This document shows, piece by piece, positions 8,708 to 17,282 of a DNA stretch of 64,000 bases. Within the stretch, counting starts at the first letter, position 1. Every line of letters starts with the position of its first letter. The translations under genes were made by a program, and so were the position numbers. Location: contig NZ_JACHNY010000004.1 of the NCBI RefSeq assembly GCF_014199625.1, positions 124,001-188,000 on the forward strand, in the 5' to 3' direction. Below the pieces are notes generated by a model that searched no databases, was not told the origin of the DNA, and saw only the letters and a program-made list of their open reading frames with translations. Origin of the DNA: Sphingomonas abaci. Lineage in GTDB: Bacteria; Pseudomonadota; Alphaproteobacteria; Sphingomonadales; Sphingomonadaceae.

Positions 8708-8814
8708 CTGTTCCCCGGCGAAGGCCGGGGCCCAGTTGGGAAGGCAGGTGTAATGGAGCGCTGCGCGCCGTTACCGACGTCTCCCAACTGGCCCCGGCCT
8801 TCGCCGGGGAACAG
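8708..8814. repeat. Paired inverted REP element (REPIN-like), copy 1
   Basis: A left arm beginning CTGTTCCCCGGCGAAGGCC (8708-8741) is repeated in reverse complement as the right arm (about 8782-8814, ending GCCGGGGAACAG). Both arms include the flanking CCAGTTGGGA-type segment, so the pair can fold into one long stem. The central segment (about 8745-8780) is also similar, read on the opposite strand, to the centres of the copies at 24.3 and 37.0 kb. So the whole unit, not only the arms, is repeated. It lies between converging genes. Confidence 0.85.
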
Positions 8815-8839
8815 GAGAAGGGAAACCGTTCACCCGCGA

Positions 8840-9121
8840 TCAGCGGAAATTGTCGGCGTACGCCTGCAATTTCAGCGTCTTCTTCGGCGCGGGCACGACG
8901 GTGTAGTCATGCCCCTCGCGCTCGCAATGCGCGATCGCGGCTTCCAGCGTCGGGAAGAGCAGGCGGATCTGGTCGCGCGTGTCGCCGCTGCCGGCCCAGC
9001 CGGTCAGCGGGTCGGCGTGCTTGGGCTCGGCCGGCTCGAATTCGAGCTGCCACTGGTCGGTCCGGGCCCGGCCGGACTGCATGGAATTCTTCGGGCGCTG
9101 GAAGATGCGTGCGGTTGCCAT
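8840..9121 (-). CDS. NADH dehydrogenase accessory subunit, NDUFS4 family (ETC complex I)
   Basis: A 93-residue protein matching the bacterial NDUFS4-type accessory subunit of respiratory complex I, a family known mainly from alphaproteobacteria and mitochondria. The signature DPLTGWAGSGDTRDQIRL (about 37-54) and the C-terminal LQAYADNFR are both present. It would sit on the peripheral arm of complex I at the cytoplasmic face. It lies 10 nt downstream of hrpB on the same strand and is probably co-transcribed, away from the nuo genes. The ATG at 9121 gives the usual MATARIFQRP N-terminus. Confidence 0.88.
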   Translation of the reverse strand: MATARIFQRPKNSMQSGRARTDQWQLEFEPAEPKHADPLTGWAGSGDTRDQIRLLFPTLEAAIAHCEREGHDYTVVPAPKKTLKLQAYADNFR

Positions 9122-9131
9122 GGCGCGCTTC

Positions 9132-11585
9132 CTACCGTGAACCGGCGGCTCTTGCATCCGCCTTTTTGGTGCGCAGCGTCGCCGGGGCGGCGGCAGGATC
9201 GTCGGGCCAGGGATGGCGCGGGTAGCGGCCACGCATCTCGCGCGCGACATCGGCCCAGCTTCCCGCCCAGAAGCCGGGCAGGTCGCGCGTCGTCTGGATC
9301 GGCCGGCCGGCGGGCGAGGTCAGCGACAGGACCAGCGGCACCCGCGCCTCGCCCACCGTCGGATGCACCGCCAGCCCGAACAAGGCCTGGGGCCGCAGCT
9401 CGACGCGCGGGCCGCCCTCGGCGGCATAGTCGATCGCATGGGTGGAGCCGGCCGGGCTGGTGAAATGCGGCGGGGCGAGCCGGTCGATGCGGCGCAGCGC
9501 GTCCCAGCCGATCACGCCCCGGATCGCCTCGGTCAGTTCGCCGGACGGGATTTGGTCGAGCCGGCGGCGACCCGCGAGGAGCGGCGGCAGCCACGTGTCG
9601 AGCCGCTCGACCAACCCCGTGGATACGTCCAGCCCGGCATAGGCGGCGCGGTCGCGGAGCTGGCGGGCGCCCTCGCTCCAGGTCAAGCGATCGAGGCCAT
9701 GTGCCCGCACCCCCTCGACCAGCGCGGCGACGATCGCCTGCGGGTCGGCGCCGCTGTCCGGTCCCGATTGCAGCCGCAGCGCGCCCAGCCGGCGTTCGCG
9801 CAGCGTCTGCACGCCGCCGGTATCGGGGTCGAAGCGGACGGTGCGCACCGTCTCGATCTTGTCGGCGAACAGCGTCTCGATCGTGAGGAGGTCGGTCGCG
9901 GCGGCGGCGAGGATCCGCGCGCCGGACGCCGCGCCTTGCGTCTCCGCCACCGCCAGCCATTCGGCGCGGGCGAGCGGGCTGGCGGGATCGAGCCGGAAGC
10001 CGCGCCCGCCGACCGAAGCCCAGCTTTCCCCCGACGTGTCGCGCCGCCGCGCCACCCGGTCGGGGAAGGCGAGCGCGATGCAGGCCGCTTCCGCCCCCGG
10101 CGTGTCGGCCGCCGGCCCCGCCCCGCCCTGTCGGTCGGCGACCATCTTCGCCCAGCGCTGCGCCAGTTTCCGCGCCGCCTCCGCCTTGCTGCCGCGCTCG
10201 CTGCGCCAGCGGCGGCGGCGCACCTCCAGATCGGCGTCGAGGCCGCCGGTGCCGCGTTCGGACAGCAGCACCGCCACCTCCGCCGCGACCGGCCCCAGGC
10301 CATGTCCGGCGGCGACCGCCAGCATATGCGCCAGGCGCGGTGGCATCGGCATGGCGGCGATGCGGCGGCCATGCGCGGTCGGCCGGCCGTCGCCGTCGAT
10401 CGCGTCCAGCGCCCGCAGCCGGCCGCGCGCCTCGTCCACGGCGGCGGCGGGGGGCGGGTCGAGCCACAACAGGTCGCGCGGATCGCGCACGCCCCAGATC
10501 CCGCAGGCCAGCACCAGGCCGGACAGGTCCGCCTCGACGATCTCGGGCGGGTCGAAGCGCGGTAGACCGGCGGTCGCCGCCTCCTCCCAAAGGCGATAGG
10601 CGACGCCCGGCCCCTGGCGCGCGGCGCGGCCGGCGCGCTGCGTCACCGCCGCCTGGCTGGCCCGCTCGGTCACCAGCCGCGTCATCCCCGCCGCCCGGTC
10701 GTAGCGGGGGCGGCGCGCCAGCCCCGAATCGACCACCACGCGGATGCCGTCCAGCGTCAGGCTGGTCTCGGCGATGCCGGTGGCCAGCACGACCTTGCGG
10801 TCCGGGGAGGGCCGGATCGCGGCGCGCTGCTCGGCGGGGTCGAGGCTGCCGTGCAGCCGGTGGAGCATCACCCCCTCCGGCAGCGAGTCGAGCCGCTCGG
10901 CCACCCGCTCGATCTCGGCGACGCCGGGCAGGAAGGCGAGCACGCCGCCCTCTTCGTCGCGCAACGCCTGGCGGATCGCGCCGGCCACCGCATCCTCCAC
11001 CCGCCGGGTCGCGTCGCGGCCGAGATGGCGCAGCGTCAGCGGATAGCTTCGCCCCTCGCTCTCGATCACCGGCGCGCCCGCCAGCAGCGTGGCGAAGCGC
11101 GCACCGTCCAGCGTCGCCGACATGGCGACAATGCGAAGGTCCGGCCGCAAGCCCGCCTGCGCGTCGAGCGCCAGCGCCAGACCGAAATCGCCGTCCAGAT
11201 TGCGCTCGTGCACTTCGTCGAACAGCACCGCCGATACCCCCGCCAGTTCGGGATCGGCCTGGATGCGCGCGACGAAGATGCCCTCGGTCACCACTGTCAC
11301 GCGCGTCGCGGCGGAGCGACGGCTGTCCATCCGCGTCGCATAGCCGAAACGCTGCCCAACCGGCTCCCCCGCCAGGTCCGCCATCCGCTCCGCCGCCGCC
11401 CGCGCCGCAAGTCGGCGCGGCGACAGCAGCAGGATCTCGCCCGTGCACCATGGCTCGGCGAGCAGGGCGGGCGCGACCGCCGTGGTCTTGCCGGCGCCGG
11501 GCGGCGCGACCAGCACCGCGTTCGGGCAGTCGCGCAGCGCCTGGAGCAGGTCGGGCAGCACGGCTTCGATCGGCAGGGCAGTCAT
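9132..11585 (-). CDS. hrpB: ATP-dependent helicase HrpB (DEAH/RHA family)
   Basis: An 817-residue superfamily 2 RNA helicase-type ATPase, the usual HrpB length. Motifs in order: Walker A APPGAGKTT (about 28-36), motif II DEVH inside LFDEVHERNLDGD, motif III SAT in MSATLDG, motif V/VI regions TGIAETSLTLDG and QRAGRAARQGPG, and the HrpB-specific C-terminal domain ending in the DLPGFWAGSW region. The start MTALPIEAVL was chosen at the ATG at 11585, where homology begins; the frame is open further upstream without family similarity. The cellular role of HrpB is not well established. Confidence 0.95.
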   Translation of the reverse strand: MTALPIEAVLPDLLQALRDCPNAVLVAPPGAGKTTAVAPALLAEPWCTGEILLLSPRRLAARAAAERMADLAGEPVGQRFGYATRMDSRRSAATRVTVVTEGIFVARIQADPELAGVSAVLFDEVHERNLDGDFGLALALDAQAGLRPDLRIVAMSATLDGARFATLLAGAPVIESEGRSYPLTLRHLGRDATRRVEDAVAGAIRQALRDEEGGVLAFLPGVAEIERVAERLDSLPEGVMLHRLHGSLDPAEQRAAIRPSPDRKVVLATGIAETSLTLDGIRVVVDSGLARRPRYDRAAGMTRLVTERASQAAVTQRAGRAARQGPGVAYRLWEEAATAGLPRFDPPEIVEADLSGLVLACGIWGVRDPRDLLWLDPPPAAAVDEARGRLRALDAIDGDGRPTAHGRRIAAMPMPPRLAHMLAVAAGHGLGPVAAEVAVLLSERGTGGLDADLEVRRRRWRSERGSKAEAARKLAQRWAKMVADRQGGAGPAADTPGAEAACIALAFPDRVARRRDTSGESWASVGGRGFRLDPASPLARAEWLAVAETQGAASGARILAAAATDLLTIETLFADKIETVRTVRFDPDTGGVQTLRERRLGALRLQSGPDSGADPQAIVAALVEGVRAHGLDRLTWSEGARQLRDRAAYAGLDVSTGLVERLDTWLPPLLAGRRRLDQIPSGELTEAIRGVIGWDALRRIDRLAPPHFTSPAGSTHAIDYAAEGGPRVELRPQALFGLAVHPTVGEARVPLVLSLTSPAGRPIQTTRDLPGFWAGSWADVAREMRGRYPRHPWPDDPAAAPATLRTKKADARAAGSR

Positions 11586-11886
11586 GCGGCGGCCGTTCGC
11601 GAAGGGGAGTCGATGCGGCGGTCGGATGGATAGGCGTGCGGCATGGCCTTTCCTTGCCACAAAGCGATGCGACAGGCGCGCCTAACCGGTCCATGTGCCG
11701 TCGCGCCTTCCGACTTTGTCGAAACCATTCGGAACGAGTATCATAAACATTGGAAATCAAAGCCTAAGTAAGAACTCACCTAGATCTTCGTTAAAATTAC
11801 GTAGTCTCCCGGAATTTACGGTTAATAATTCATTTGTATTCCTTCAGCAGTAACGAAGAATTGTTGCGGCTTTTGGGGGTTGAACC
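11586..11886. other. AT-rich intergenic region between hrpB and a PEPxxWA gene
   Basis: This 301-bp gap separates divergent genes. The half nearer the PEPxxWA gene (about 11740-11880) is strikingly AT-rich for this genome, with runs such as TTAAAATTACG and GGTTAATAATTC. It must hold promoters for both genes. I found no convincing sigma-54 box (TGGCAC-N5-TTGC) or clear -35/-10 pair, and no open reading frame worth calling. Confidence 0.5.
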
Positions 11887-12465
11887 GTGAGGACATTGAC
11901 GAAGCTGTCACTTGCAGGTGCATTTCTATCTATCGCAGCACCTTCCATGGCTGCGGTCCTGCCGGCGACATTGACCGTCGACGGCCCGACCCGAAACGAC
12001 CCCCAGATCGCGAATGATGGCATTTTCCCTGCCGTCGGCACCGAATGGAATCTTTCCAATTCCGTGCAATTTGGCCCTAATCTTCTAGGACGCAATACGA
12101 ATTTGACGTATTCCTTTGCGGAATTGAGCAGCGTTACCGGAATCAATATGATCGCCGACGGGAATGACTATTACACCTTCTCGTTCTTCAACGGCGGCAC
12201 GCTCAGCCGCTATTTTGAATTTTCGCCTTATAACGGCGGTCTCCTGCAAAGCTTCAGGACGGATCTCGCCCCGACGCTGGCGACCCGCGTGGTCGTCACC
12301 GGCCGCGCCGGCGACCAGCTCTACAGCATCGGCGAGGTGCAATTCTCCGGCACCGTCGCCGCCGTTCCCGGACCCGCCACCTGGGCGATGATGATGGTCG
12401 GCTTCGCCATGCTCGGCGCATCGGCGCGCTATCGTCGCCGTGCGACGCGGGCTGTCTTCGCCTGA
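11887..12465 (+). CDS. Exported PEPxxWA-CTERM domain protein
   Basis: A 192-residue exported protein of unknown function. Residues 1-22 are a signal peptide (ending SMAA). The mature region is Asn/Thr-rich with beta-sandwich character. The C-terminus has the sorting tail: a PGPATWA motif (a variant with Gly in place of Glu in PEP), a hydrophobic helix MMMVGFAMLGA, then Arg-rich SARYRRR. Such tails are known as signals processed by exosortase/archaeosortase-like systems; no sortase gene is in this window. The start is GTG at 11887, with GGGGG a few bases upstream. It ends in a strong intrinsic terminator. Confidence 0.85.
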   Translation: MRTLTKLSLAGAFLSIAAPSMAAVLPATLTVDGPTRNDPQIANDGIFPAVGTEWNLSNSVQFGPNLLGRNTNLTYSFAELSSVTGINMIADGNDYYTFSFFNGGTLSRYFEFSPYNGGLLQSFRTDLAPTLATRVVVTGRAGDQLYSIGEVQFSGTVAAVPGPATWAMMMVGFAMLGASARYRRRATRAVFA

Positions 12466-12488
12466 TGACCGTTCCTCGCTGTTGAGCG

Positions 12489-12524
12489 ACGCCGCCGTTC
12501 CGGGGGGAGCGGCGGCGTTTCGTT
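12489..12524 (+). terminator. Intrinsic terminator after PEPxxWA gene
   Basis: A 9-bp perfect stem, ACGCCGCCG (12489-12497) with CGGCGGCGT (12510-12518), and a 12-nt loop, followed by TTTCGTT. It ends the upstream gene before the CDF transporter. Confidence 0.75.
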
Positions 12525-12594
12525 ATGCGAGGATGACGCCCGGATGACGGAGCCGACAGTTTCGCCCCATCGCTTTCCGCGATAAAAGGCGAGC

Positions 12595-13539
12595 GTGAGC
12601 GGACATCATCATCATCACGGCCATGGACATGATCATGCGCATGGCCATGCCCATGGCCACGGCCATTCGCACGCCCCCGCCAATTTCGACCGCGCCTTCG
12701 CGATCGGGATCACGATCAACATCCTCTATGTGCTGGGCGAGGCGGCGGCGGGGCTGTGGACCGGGTCGGTCGCGCTGCTGGCGGACGCCGGCCACAATCT
12801 GTCGGACGTGCTGGGGCTGGCGGTCGCCTGGGGCGGCGCGACGCTGGCGCGGACGCCGCCGACCAAGCGCTTCACCTATGGGCTGAAGGGGTCGACGATC
12901 CTGGCGGCGCTGGCCAATGCGCTGCTCTTGATGATCGCCCTGGGCGCGATCGTGCTGGAGGCGGCGCAGCGGTTCGATGCGCCGCCGCCGCTGGCCGGGC
13001 TGACCGTGTCGATGGTCGCGGGGCTGGGCATCGCGGTCAACGCCGTCACCGCCTGGCTGTTCGCGGGCGGGCGGCATGGCGACGTCAATATCCGCGGTGC
13101 CTATCTGCACATGCTGGGCGACGCGGCGGTCTCGGCCGGAGTGGTCGCGGCGGGCGTGGTGATCTGGTGGACGGGGATCGGATGGATCGACCCGCTGGTC
13201 AGCATCGTCATCGCCGCCTTGATCTTCTGGCAGACCTGGGGCCTGCTGCGCGAAACGGTGGAGATGTCGCTGGCCGCGGTGCCGCGCGGCATCGATTACG
13301 ACCGGGTCCAGGCGGCGCTGCTCGCGCTCGATGGCGTGACGGCGGTGCACGACCTCCACATCTGGCCGATGTCGACGACCGAGCCGGTGCTGACCGCGCA
13401 TCTCGTGATGCCCGCCGGCCCTCCCGGCGACGCCTTTCTCGACCGCGTGCACGGCGTGCTGAAGGACCGGTTCGGGATCGGCCATGCGACCCTGCAGGTC
13501 GAATCCGGCGACGCGATGCGCCACCACCACGTCTGCTGA
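12595..13539 (+). CDS. Cation diffusion facilitator (CDF) family metal exporter
   Basis: A 314-residue inner-membrane metal/proton antiporter, ZitB/CzcD-like. The N-terminus is strongly His-rich (about 3-26, 13 His among Gly, Asp and Ala), a likely cytoplasmic metal-binding loop. Six transmembrane helices follow; the binding-site motifs are ALLADAGHNLSD in TM2 (about 57-68; HxxxD) and HMLGDAAVSAG in TM5 (about 163-173). The C-terminal cytoplasmic domain contains VHDLHIWPMS. Zn2+, Co2+ or Cd2+ are the likely substrates. The start is GTG at 12595, preceded by AAAAGGCGAG. It converges on tmk with a 6-nt gap. Confidence 0.92.
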   Translation: MSGHHHHHGHGHDHAHGHAHGHGHSHAPANFDRAFAIGITINILYVLGEAAAGLWTGSVALLADAGHNLSDVLGLAVAWGGATLARTPPTKRFTYGLKGSTILAALANALLLMIALGAIVLEAAQRFDAPPPLAGLTVSMVAGLGIAVNAVTAWLFAGGRHGDVNIRGAYLHMLGDAAVSAGVVAAGVVIWWTGIGWIDPLVSIVIAALIFWQTWGLLRETVEMSLAAVPRGIDYDRVQAALLALDGVTAVHDLHIWPMSTTEPVLTAHLVMPAGPPGDAFLDRVHGVLKDRFGIGHATLQVESGDAMRHHHVC

Positions 13540-13545
13540 GCGCGC

Positions 13546-14217
13546 TCAGCGCTCGACCAGCGCCAGCGCCGCCGCCGCGATGTCGCGCGGCGGCCTGAGC
13601 GCGCCGTTGCTGATGGTCGGCAGCGTCGCCCAGCGGCCGATCAGCGCGTCGCCGCCCGCCACCATCGCCGCATAATTGGCGCGTACCCGCTGCTGCAGCG
13701 CCTGGTCCGCCTCATAGGCGTCGAAGGTCGCGTCGGTGTAGCTGCGCTGGCGCTTGCGGCGGATCAGGTCGCGCGCCACCTCGGCCGGCGTATCGAGATA
13801 GATGGAGAGGTCGGGACGCGGCAGGCCGAACTGCGTCACCTCCAGCCGCGCGATCCAGTCCATCAGCCCGGCCGCCTCCCCGGCCGGCACCTGCGCCGCC
13901 TGATACGCCATGTTGGAGGCGATGTAGCGGTCGAACACCACCAGTTCGTGCCCGGCGGCCGCGGTGGCGATCGCCGCCGCCGATTCGAACCGGTCGAGCG
14001 CGTAGAGCACCGCCGCCGCGCGCGGCGAGGCGGCATGGGGCAGCCGTCCGGCCAGATAATCGCCCAGCACATGGCCGCCGATCGTATCGGCATAGCGCGG
14101 AAAGGACAGCAGCGTGGCGCTGCGCCCGGCCTCTCGCGCCAGCGCGACGATCTCCGCCGCGGTGGTCGCCTTGCCCGCGCCGTCGCCGCCCTCGATCGCC
14201 AGCAGGAAACCGGTCAT
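13546..14217 (-). CDS. tmk: Thymidylate kinase
   Basis: A 223-residue dTMP kinase that phosphorylates dTMP to dTDP. The P-loop is GGDGAGKATT (about 10-19), followed by LLSFPRYADTIGG, the DRY-type motif FDRYIASNMAYQ (about 100-111) and a lid rich in Arg/Lys (RRKRQRSYTDATFD, about 156-169). The SFPRY form of the helix-2 loop suggests a subtype distinct from the classic tmk beside holB, so a second tmk elsewhere is possible. It overlaps the chorismate mutase stop by 4 nt and would be translated after it. Confidence 0.88.
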   Translation of the reverse strand: MTGFLLAIEGGDGAGKATTAAEIVALAREAGRSATLLSFPRYADTIGGHVLGDYLAGRLPHAASPRAAAVLYALDRFESAAAIATAAAGHELVVFDRYIASNMAYQAAQVPAGEAAGLMDWIARLEVTQFGLPRPDLSIYLDTPAEVARDLIRRKRQRSYTDATFDAYEADQALQQRVRANYAAMVAGGDALIGRWATLPTISNGALRPPRDIAAAALALVER

Positions 14218-14546
14218 GCCGGCGTCTGCGCCTGCGACTGGTGGCGCGCGTGGTGGCGGATCACCTCGTCGATGATGAAGCGCAGGAACTTCTCGGAGAA
14301 TTCCGGATCGAGCTGCGCCTCTTCGGCCAGCCGGCGGAGCCGCGCGATCTGCCGCTCCTCGCGCCCCGGGTCGGCGGGGGGCAGGCCCTTCTCCGCCTTG
14401 TAGACGCCGACCGCCTGGGTGACGCGGAACCGCTCCGCCAGCATGCACACCAGCGCCGCGTCGATATTGTCGATCGACTGGCGATATCCGCTCAACACAT
14501 CGTCGCTGACGGTCGGGGCCGGGGATGACGTCGGGGCTTGGTTCAT
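14214..14546 (-). CDS. Chorismate mutase (AroQ class)
   Basis: A 110-residue all-alpha chorismate mutase that converts chorismate to prephenate for Phe/Tyr synthesis. The AroQ pattern is visible: RQSIDNIDAALVCMLAERF (about 22-40) with the active-site Arg, VGVYKAEKGLP (Lys), and ARLRRLAEEAQLDPEFSEKF with the downstream Glu/Gln region, ending in FIIDEVIRHHARHQSQ. It is a stand-alone domain, not fused to prephenate dehydratase or dehydrogenase. The first 12 residues are a Ser/Pro-rich extension. It precedes and overlaps tmk and is divergent from the polyprenyl synthase gene. Confidence 0.92.
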   Translation of the reverse strand: MNQAPTSSPAPTVSDDVLSGYRQSIDNIDAALVCMLAERFRVTQAVGVYKAEKGLPPADPGREERQIARLRRLAEEAQLDPEFSEKFLRFIIDEVIRHHARHQSQAQTPA

Positions 14547-14656
14547 GGGGCTCGGGCTCCTTCCGTCGCCCTTTGCGGGATGTGGCCGCCGGTTTCCATG
14601 TTTTTCGGTGTACGTAAAACTTGCGTTCGCGCGCGGGGGCGGCCACTTGGGCGAGG

Positions 14657-15667
14657 ATGACCGCGACCGTCCACCGCCTGAAGACCACGACCCCCTCGCT
14701 GGAGCCGATGCTGCAGCTCGTCGCCGGCGACATGGCCGCGGTGAACGCGGTGATCCTCGACCGGATGCGGTCCGACATCCCGCTGATCCCGGAACTGGCC
14801 GGCCATCTGATCGCGGGCGGCGGCAAGCGGATGCGCCCGATGCTGACGCTCGCGAGCGCGCAGCTGATCGGCTATGACGGCACGCGCCACCACCGGCTCG
14901 CCGCGTCGGTGGAGTTCATCCATACCGCGACGCTGCTGCACGACGATGTCGTCGACGGGTCGGACCTGCGGCGTGGCCGGCGCACCGCCAACATCATCTG
15001 GGGCAACCCAGCCAGCGTCCTGGTCGGCGACTTCCTGTTCAGCCGCTCGTTCGAGCTGATGGTCGAGGACGGCAGCCTGAAGGTGCTGAAGATCCTGTCC
15101 AACGCCTCGGCCGTGATCGCGGAAGGCGAGGTCAACCAGCTCACCGCCGCGCGCCGCGTCGACCTGGGCGAGGATCGCTATCTCGACATCATCGGCGCCA
15201 AGACCGCGGCGCTGTTCGCCGCCGCCTGCCGCATCGCCGCGGTGGTGGCGGAGCGGTCCGAGGCGGAGGAGATGGCGCTCGACGCCTATGGCCGCAATCT
15301 CGGCATCGCCTTCCAGCTGGTCGACGACGCGATCGACTATGTCTCGGACGCGGGCACGATGGGCAAGGATGCCGGCGACGATTTCCGCGAGGGCAAGATG
15401 ACGCTGCCGGTCATCCTCGCCTATGCCCGCGGCTCCGCCGAGGATCGCAAGTTCTGGAAGGACGCGGTCGAGGGGCGGCGCGCCGGCGACGCGGATTTCG
15501 CCCATGCCATCAGCCTGGTGCGCCAGACCCGCGCGGTCGACGACACGCTGGCCCGCGCCCGCCACTACGGGCAGCGCGCGATCGACTCGATCGCCGGCTT
15601 CGCCGATGGCCGCGCCAAGGATGCGATGATCGAGGCGGTCGAGTTCGCGGTCGCCCGCGCCTATTGA
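14657..15667 (+). CDS. All-trans polyprenyl diphosphate synthase (ubiquinone side chain)
   Basis: A 336-residue E-type prenyltransferase that elongates isoprenyl diphosphate chains, probably for the quinone tail. Both aspartate-rich motifs are present: DDVVD (about 97-101, in ATLLHDDVVDGSD) and DDAID (about 222-226, in FQLVDDAIDYV), plus GGGKRMRP (about 54-61). Sphingomonads make Q-10, so a decaprenyl product is likely, but octaprenyl cannot be excluded. The ATG at 14657 was chosen because GCGAGG precedes it and homology starts nearby; an upstream in-frame start would add 12 residues. It is divergent from chorismate mutase. Confidence 0.92.
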   Translation: MTATVHRLKTTTPSLEPMLQLVAGDMAAVNAVILDRMRSDIPLIPELAGHLIAGGGKRMRPMLTLASAQLIGYDGTRHHRLAASVEFIHTATLLHDDVVDGSDLRRGRRTANIIWGNPASVLVGDFLFSRSFELMVEDGSLKVLKILSNASAVIAEGEVNQLTAARRVDLGEDRYLDIIGAKTAALFAAACRIAAVVAERSEAEEMALDAYGRNLGIAFQLVDDAIDYVSDAGTMGKDAGDDFREGKMTLPVILAYARGSAEDRKFWKDAVEGRRAGDADFAHAISLVRQTRAVDDTLARARHYGQRAIDSIAGFADGRAKDAMIEAVEFAVARAY

Positions 15668-15733
15668 CCGCCCTGCTGCCCCGGCCATTCCGGCCGGTTG
15701 ACAGACCCGGCCCAGGGGACCAGAGGCCGGCCT

Positions 15734-15752
15734 CGGAGTGACGGTCACTCCG
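15734..15752. promoter_or_regulatory. Perfect 19-bp palindrome upstream of mgtE
   Basis: CGGAGTGAC-G-GTCACTCCG is a perfect dyad about 124-142 bp before the mgtE start, inside a 208-bp gap. It looks like an operator for a dimeric repressor of the TetR or GntR kind. In RNA, its right half could instead pair with the following TTTCGGA, giving competing hairpins. I do not recognise an M-box or other known Mg2+ riboswitch here. Confidence 0.45.
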
Positions 15753-15875
15753 TTTCGGAAGCGAGAACATGTCCAGCGACAGTTCCAGTAGAGCCGCACG
15801 CTCCTCGGTGGTCGTCCGCTAGGCTCCGGTCCAGCTCGCCCGCCGGCGGATCGTGCGGCTGGCGAGGTTGAGACG

Positions 15876-17255
15876 ATGACGAACGATCCCATCGCCGGCG
15901 CGCGGGCCGGCATCGGCTTTCTCCCGGCGGCGAACGGCCCCGCCCCTTCTCCGGCGCCCTATCCGGCCGACATCGCCGAGCATCTGAGCCGCGAGACGCC
16001 CCAGGCCGCCGCCGCGATGCTGCGCACGCTCGACCCCGCCGATGCGGTGCGCGTGCTGGAGCAGCCCGAATATCATGGCGCGGCCCGCACGCTCGCCGCC
16101 CTGTCCTTCGCCGAGAGCGCGACGCTGATCGCCGCCATGGCCGAGGACCGCGCCGCAGACCTGCTCGCCGACTTGGCCGCGGGCGAGGCGGAGGCGGTGC
16201 TGGCGCTGCTGCCGCCGCCGGTCCGCCAGTCGCTGCGCCGACTGCTCGCCTGGCCGACGGACAGCGCGGGCGGATTGATGACGACCGAGTTCGTCGCGGT
16301 GGCGGAGGGGATCACCGTCGCCCAGGCGCTGGACCATATCCGCACGGTGGAGCGCAGCCGCGAGACCATCTATGCGCTCTACCTGCTCGACCCCGCCGGC
16401 CGGCTGACCGGGGCGCTGTCGCTGCGCCGGCTGATCTCCGCCGAGCCCGACGCCGTCGTCCGCAGCCTCGCCCCGTCCGATCCGGTCACCACCGCGCCCG
16501 ATGCCGACCGCGAGGATGTGGCGCGCCAGATCGCGCGGCACGACCTGCTGGCGGTGCCGGTGGTCGACGCGCACCGGCGGCTGCTCGGCATCGTCACGGT
16601 CGACGACGTGCTCGACGTGATCGTCGCCGAGGCGACCGAGGATAGCGAGCGGTTCGGCGGCGTCGCCGCGCTCGGCCGGCCCTATCTCGACACCGGCTTC
16701 GGCGCCATGATCCGCAAGCGGGCCGGCTGGCTGTGCGCGCTGTTCCTGTCGGAGATGCTGACCGCCAGCGCGATGCAGCATTTCGAAAGCGAGCTGGAAC
16801 GCGCGATCGTGCTGACGCTGTTCATCCCGCTCATCATGAGTTCGGGCGGCAATAGCGGCAGCCAGGCGACCTCGCTGATCATCCGCGCGCTGGCGCTGCA
16901 CCAGGTCCGGCTACGCGACTGGTGGCGCGTGGCGTTCCGCGAGATACCGACCGGGCTGGTGCTGGGCGCGATCCTGGGGCTGCTCGGCATGGCGCGGATC
17001 GCGGCATGGCAGGCTTTCGGCTTCTACGACTATGGCCCGCACTGGCCGCTGATCGCCGCCACGGTCGGCGCGGGGCTGATCGGCATCGTCACCTTCGGTT
17101 CGCTGGCCGGATCGATGCTGCCCTTCGCCCTGCAACGGCTGGGCTTCGATCCCGCCAGCGCCTCCGCGCCCTTCGTCGCCACCCTGGTCGATGTCACCGG
17201 GCTGGTGATCTATTTCTCGATCGCGCTGGTCATCCTGCACGGCACGCTGCTGTAA
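15876..17255 (+). CDS. mgtE: MgtE-type magnesium channel/transporter
   Basis: A 459-residue Mg2+ channel. An N-terminal MgtE superhelical domain (about 30-130) is followed by two CBS domains (about 140-260), which sense cytoplasmic Mg2+ in the family. The C-terminal five-helix membrane domain (about 285-459) carries the selectivity-filter region IPLIMSSGGNSGSQATSL (about 319-336), with the conserved GGNxGxQ. The final helix contains VDVTGLVIYFSIA with the conserved Asp. Length is typical. It is the only gene of its unit, behind a long leader with a 19-bp palindrome. Confidence 0.95.
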   Translation: MTNDPIAGARAGIGFLPAANGPAPSPAPYPADIAEHLSRETPQAAAAMLRTLDPADAVRVLEQPEYHGAARTLAALSFAESATLIAAMAEDRAADLLADLAAGEAEAVLALLPPPVRQSLRRLLAWPTDSAGGLMTTEFVAVAEGITVAQALDHIRTVERSRETIYALYLLDPAGRLTGALSLRRLISAEPDAVVRSLAPSDPVTTAPDADREDVARQIARHDLLAVPVVDAHRRLLGIVTVDDVLDVIVAEATEDSERFGGVAALGRPYLDTGFGAMIRKRAGWLCALFLSEMLTASAMQHFESELERAIVLTLFIPLIMSSGGNSGSQATSLIIRALALHQVRLRDWWRVAFREIPTGLVLGAILGLLGMARIAAWQAFGFYDYGPHWPLIAATVGAGLIGIVTFGSLAGSMLPFALQRLGFDPASASAPFVATLVDVTGLVIYFSIALVILHGTLL

Positions 17256-17282
17256 CGTGCCGTACCCCGGGGTCGGAGGCGA

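Noticed and set aside
11586..11760. A longer hrpB start upstream
   Set aside because: The upstream in-frame codons have no HrpB similarity, while MTALPIEAVL fits the family N-terminus.
15668..15875. M-box (ykoK) magnesium riboswitch before mgtE
   Set aside because: Some segments (GTCCAGCGACAG) recall it loosely, but the conserved M-box blocks are not present in order.
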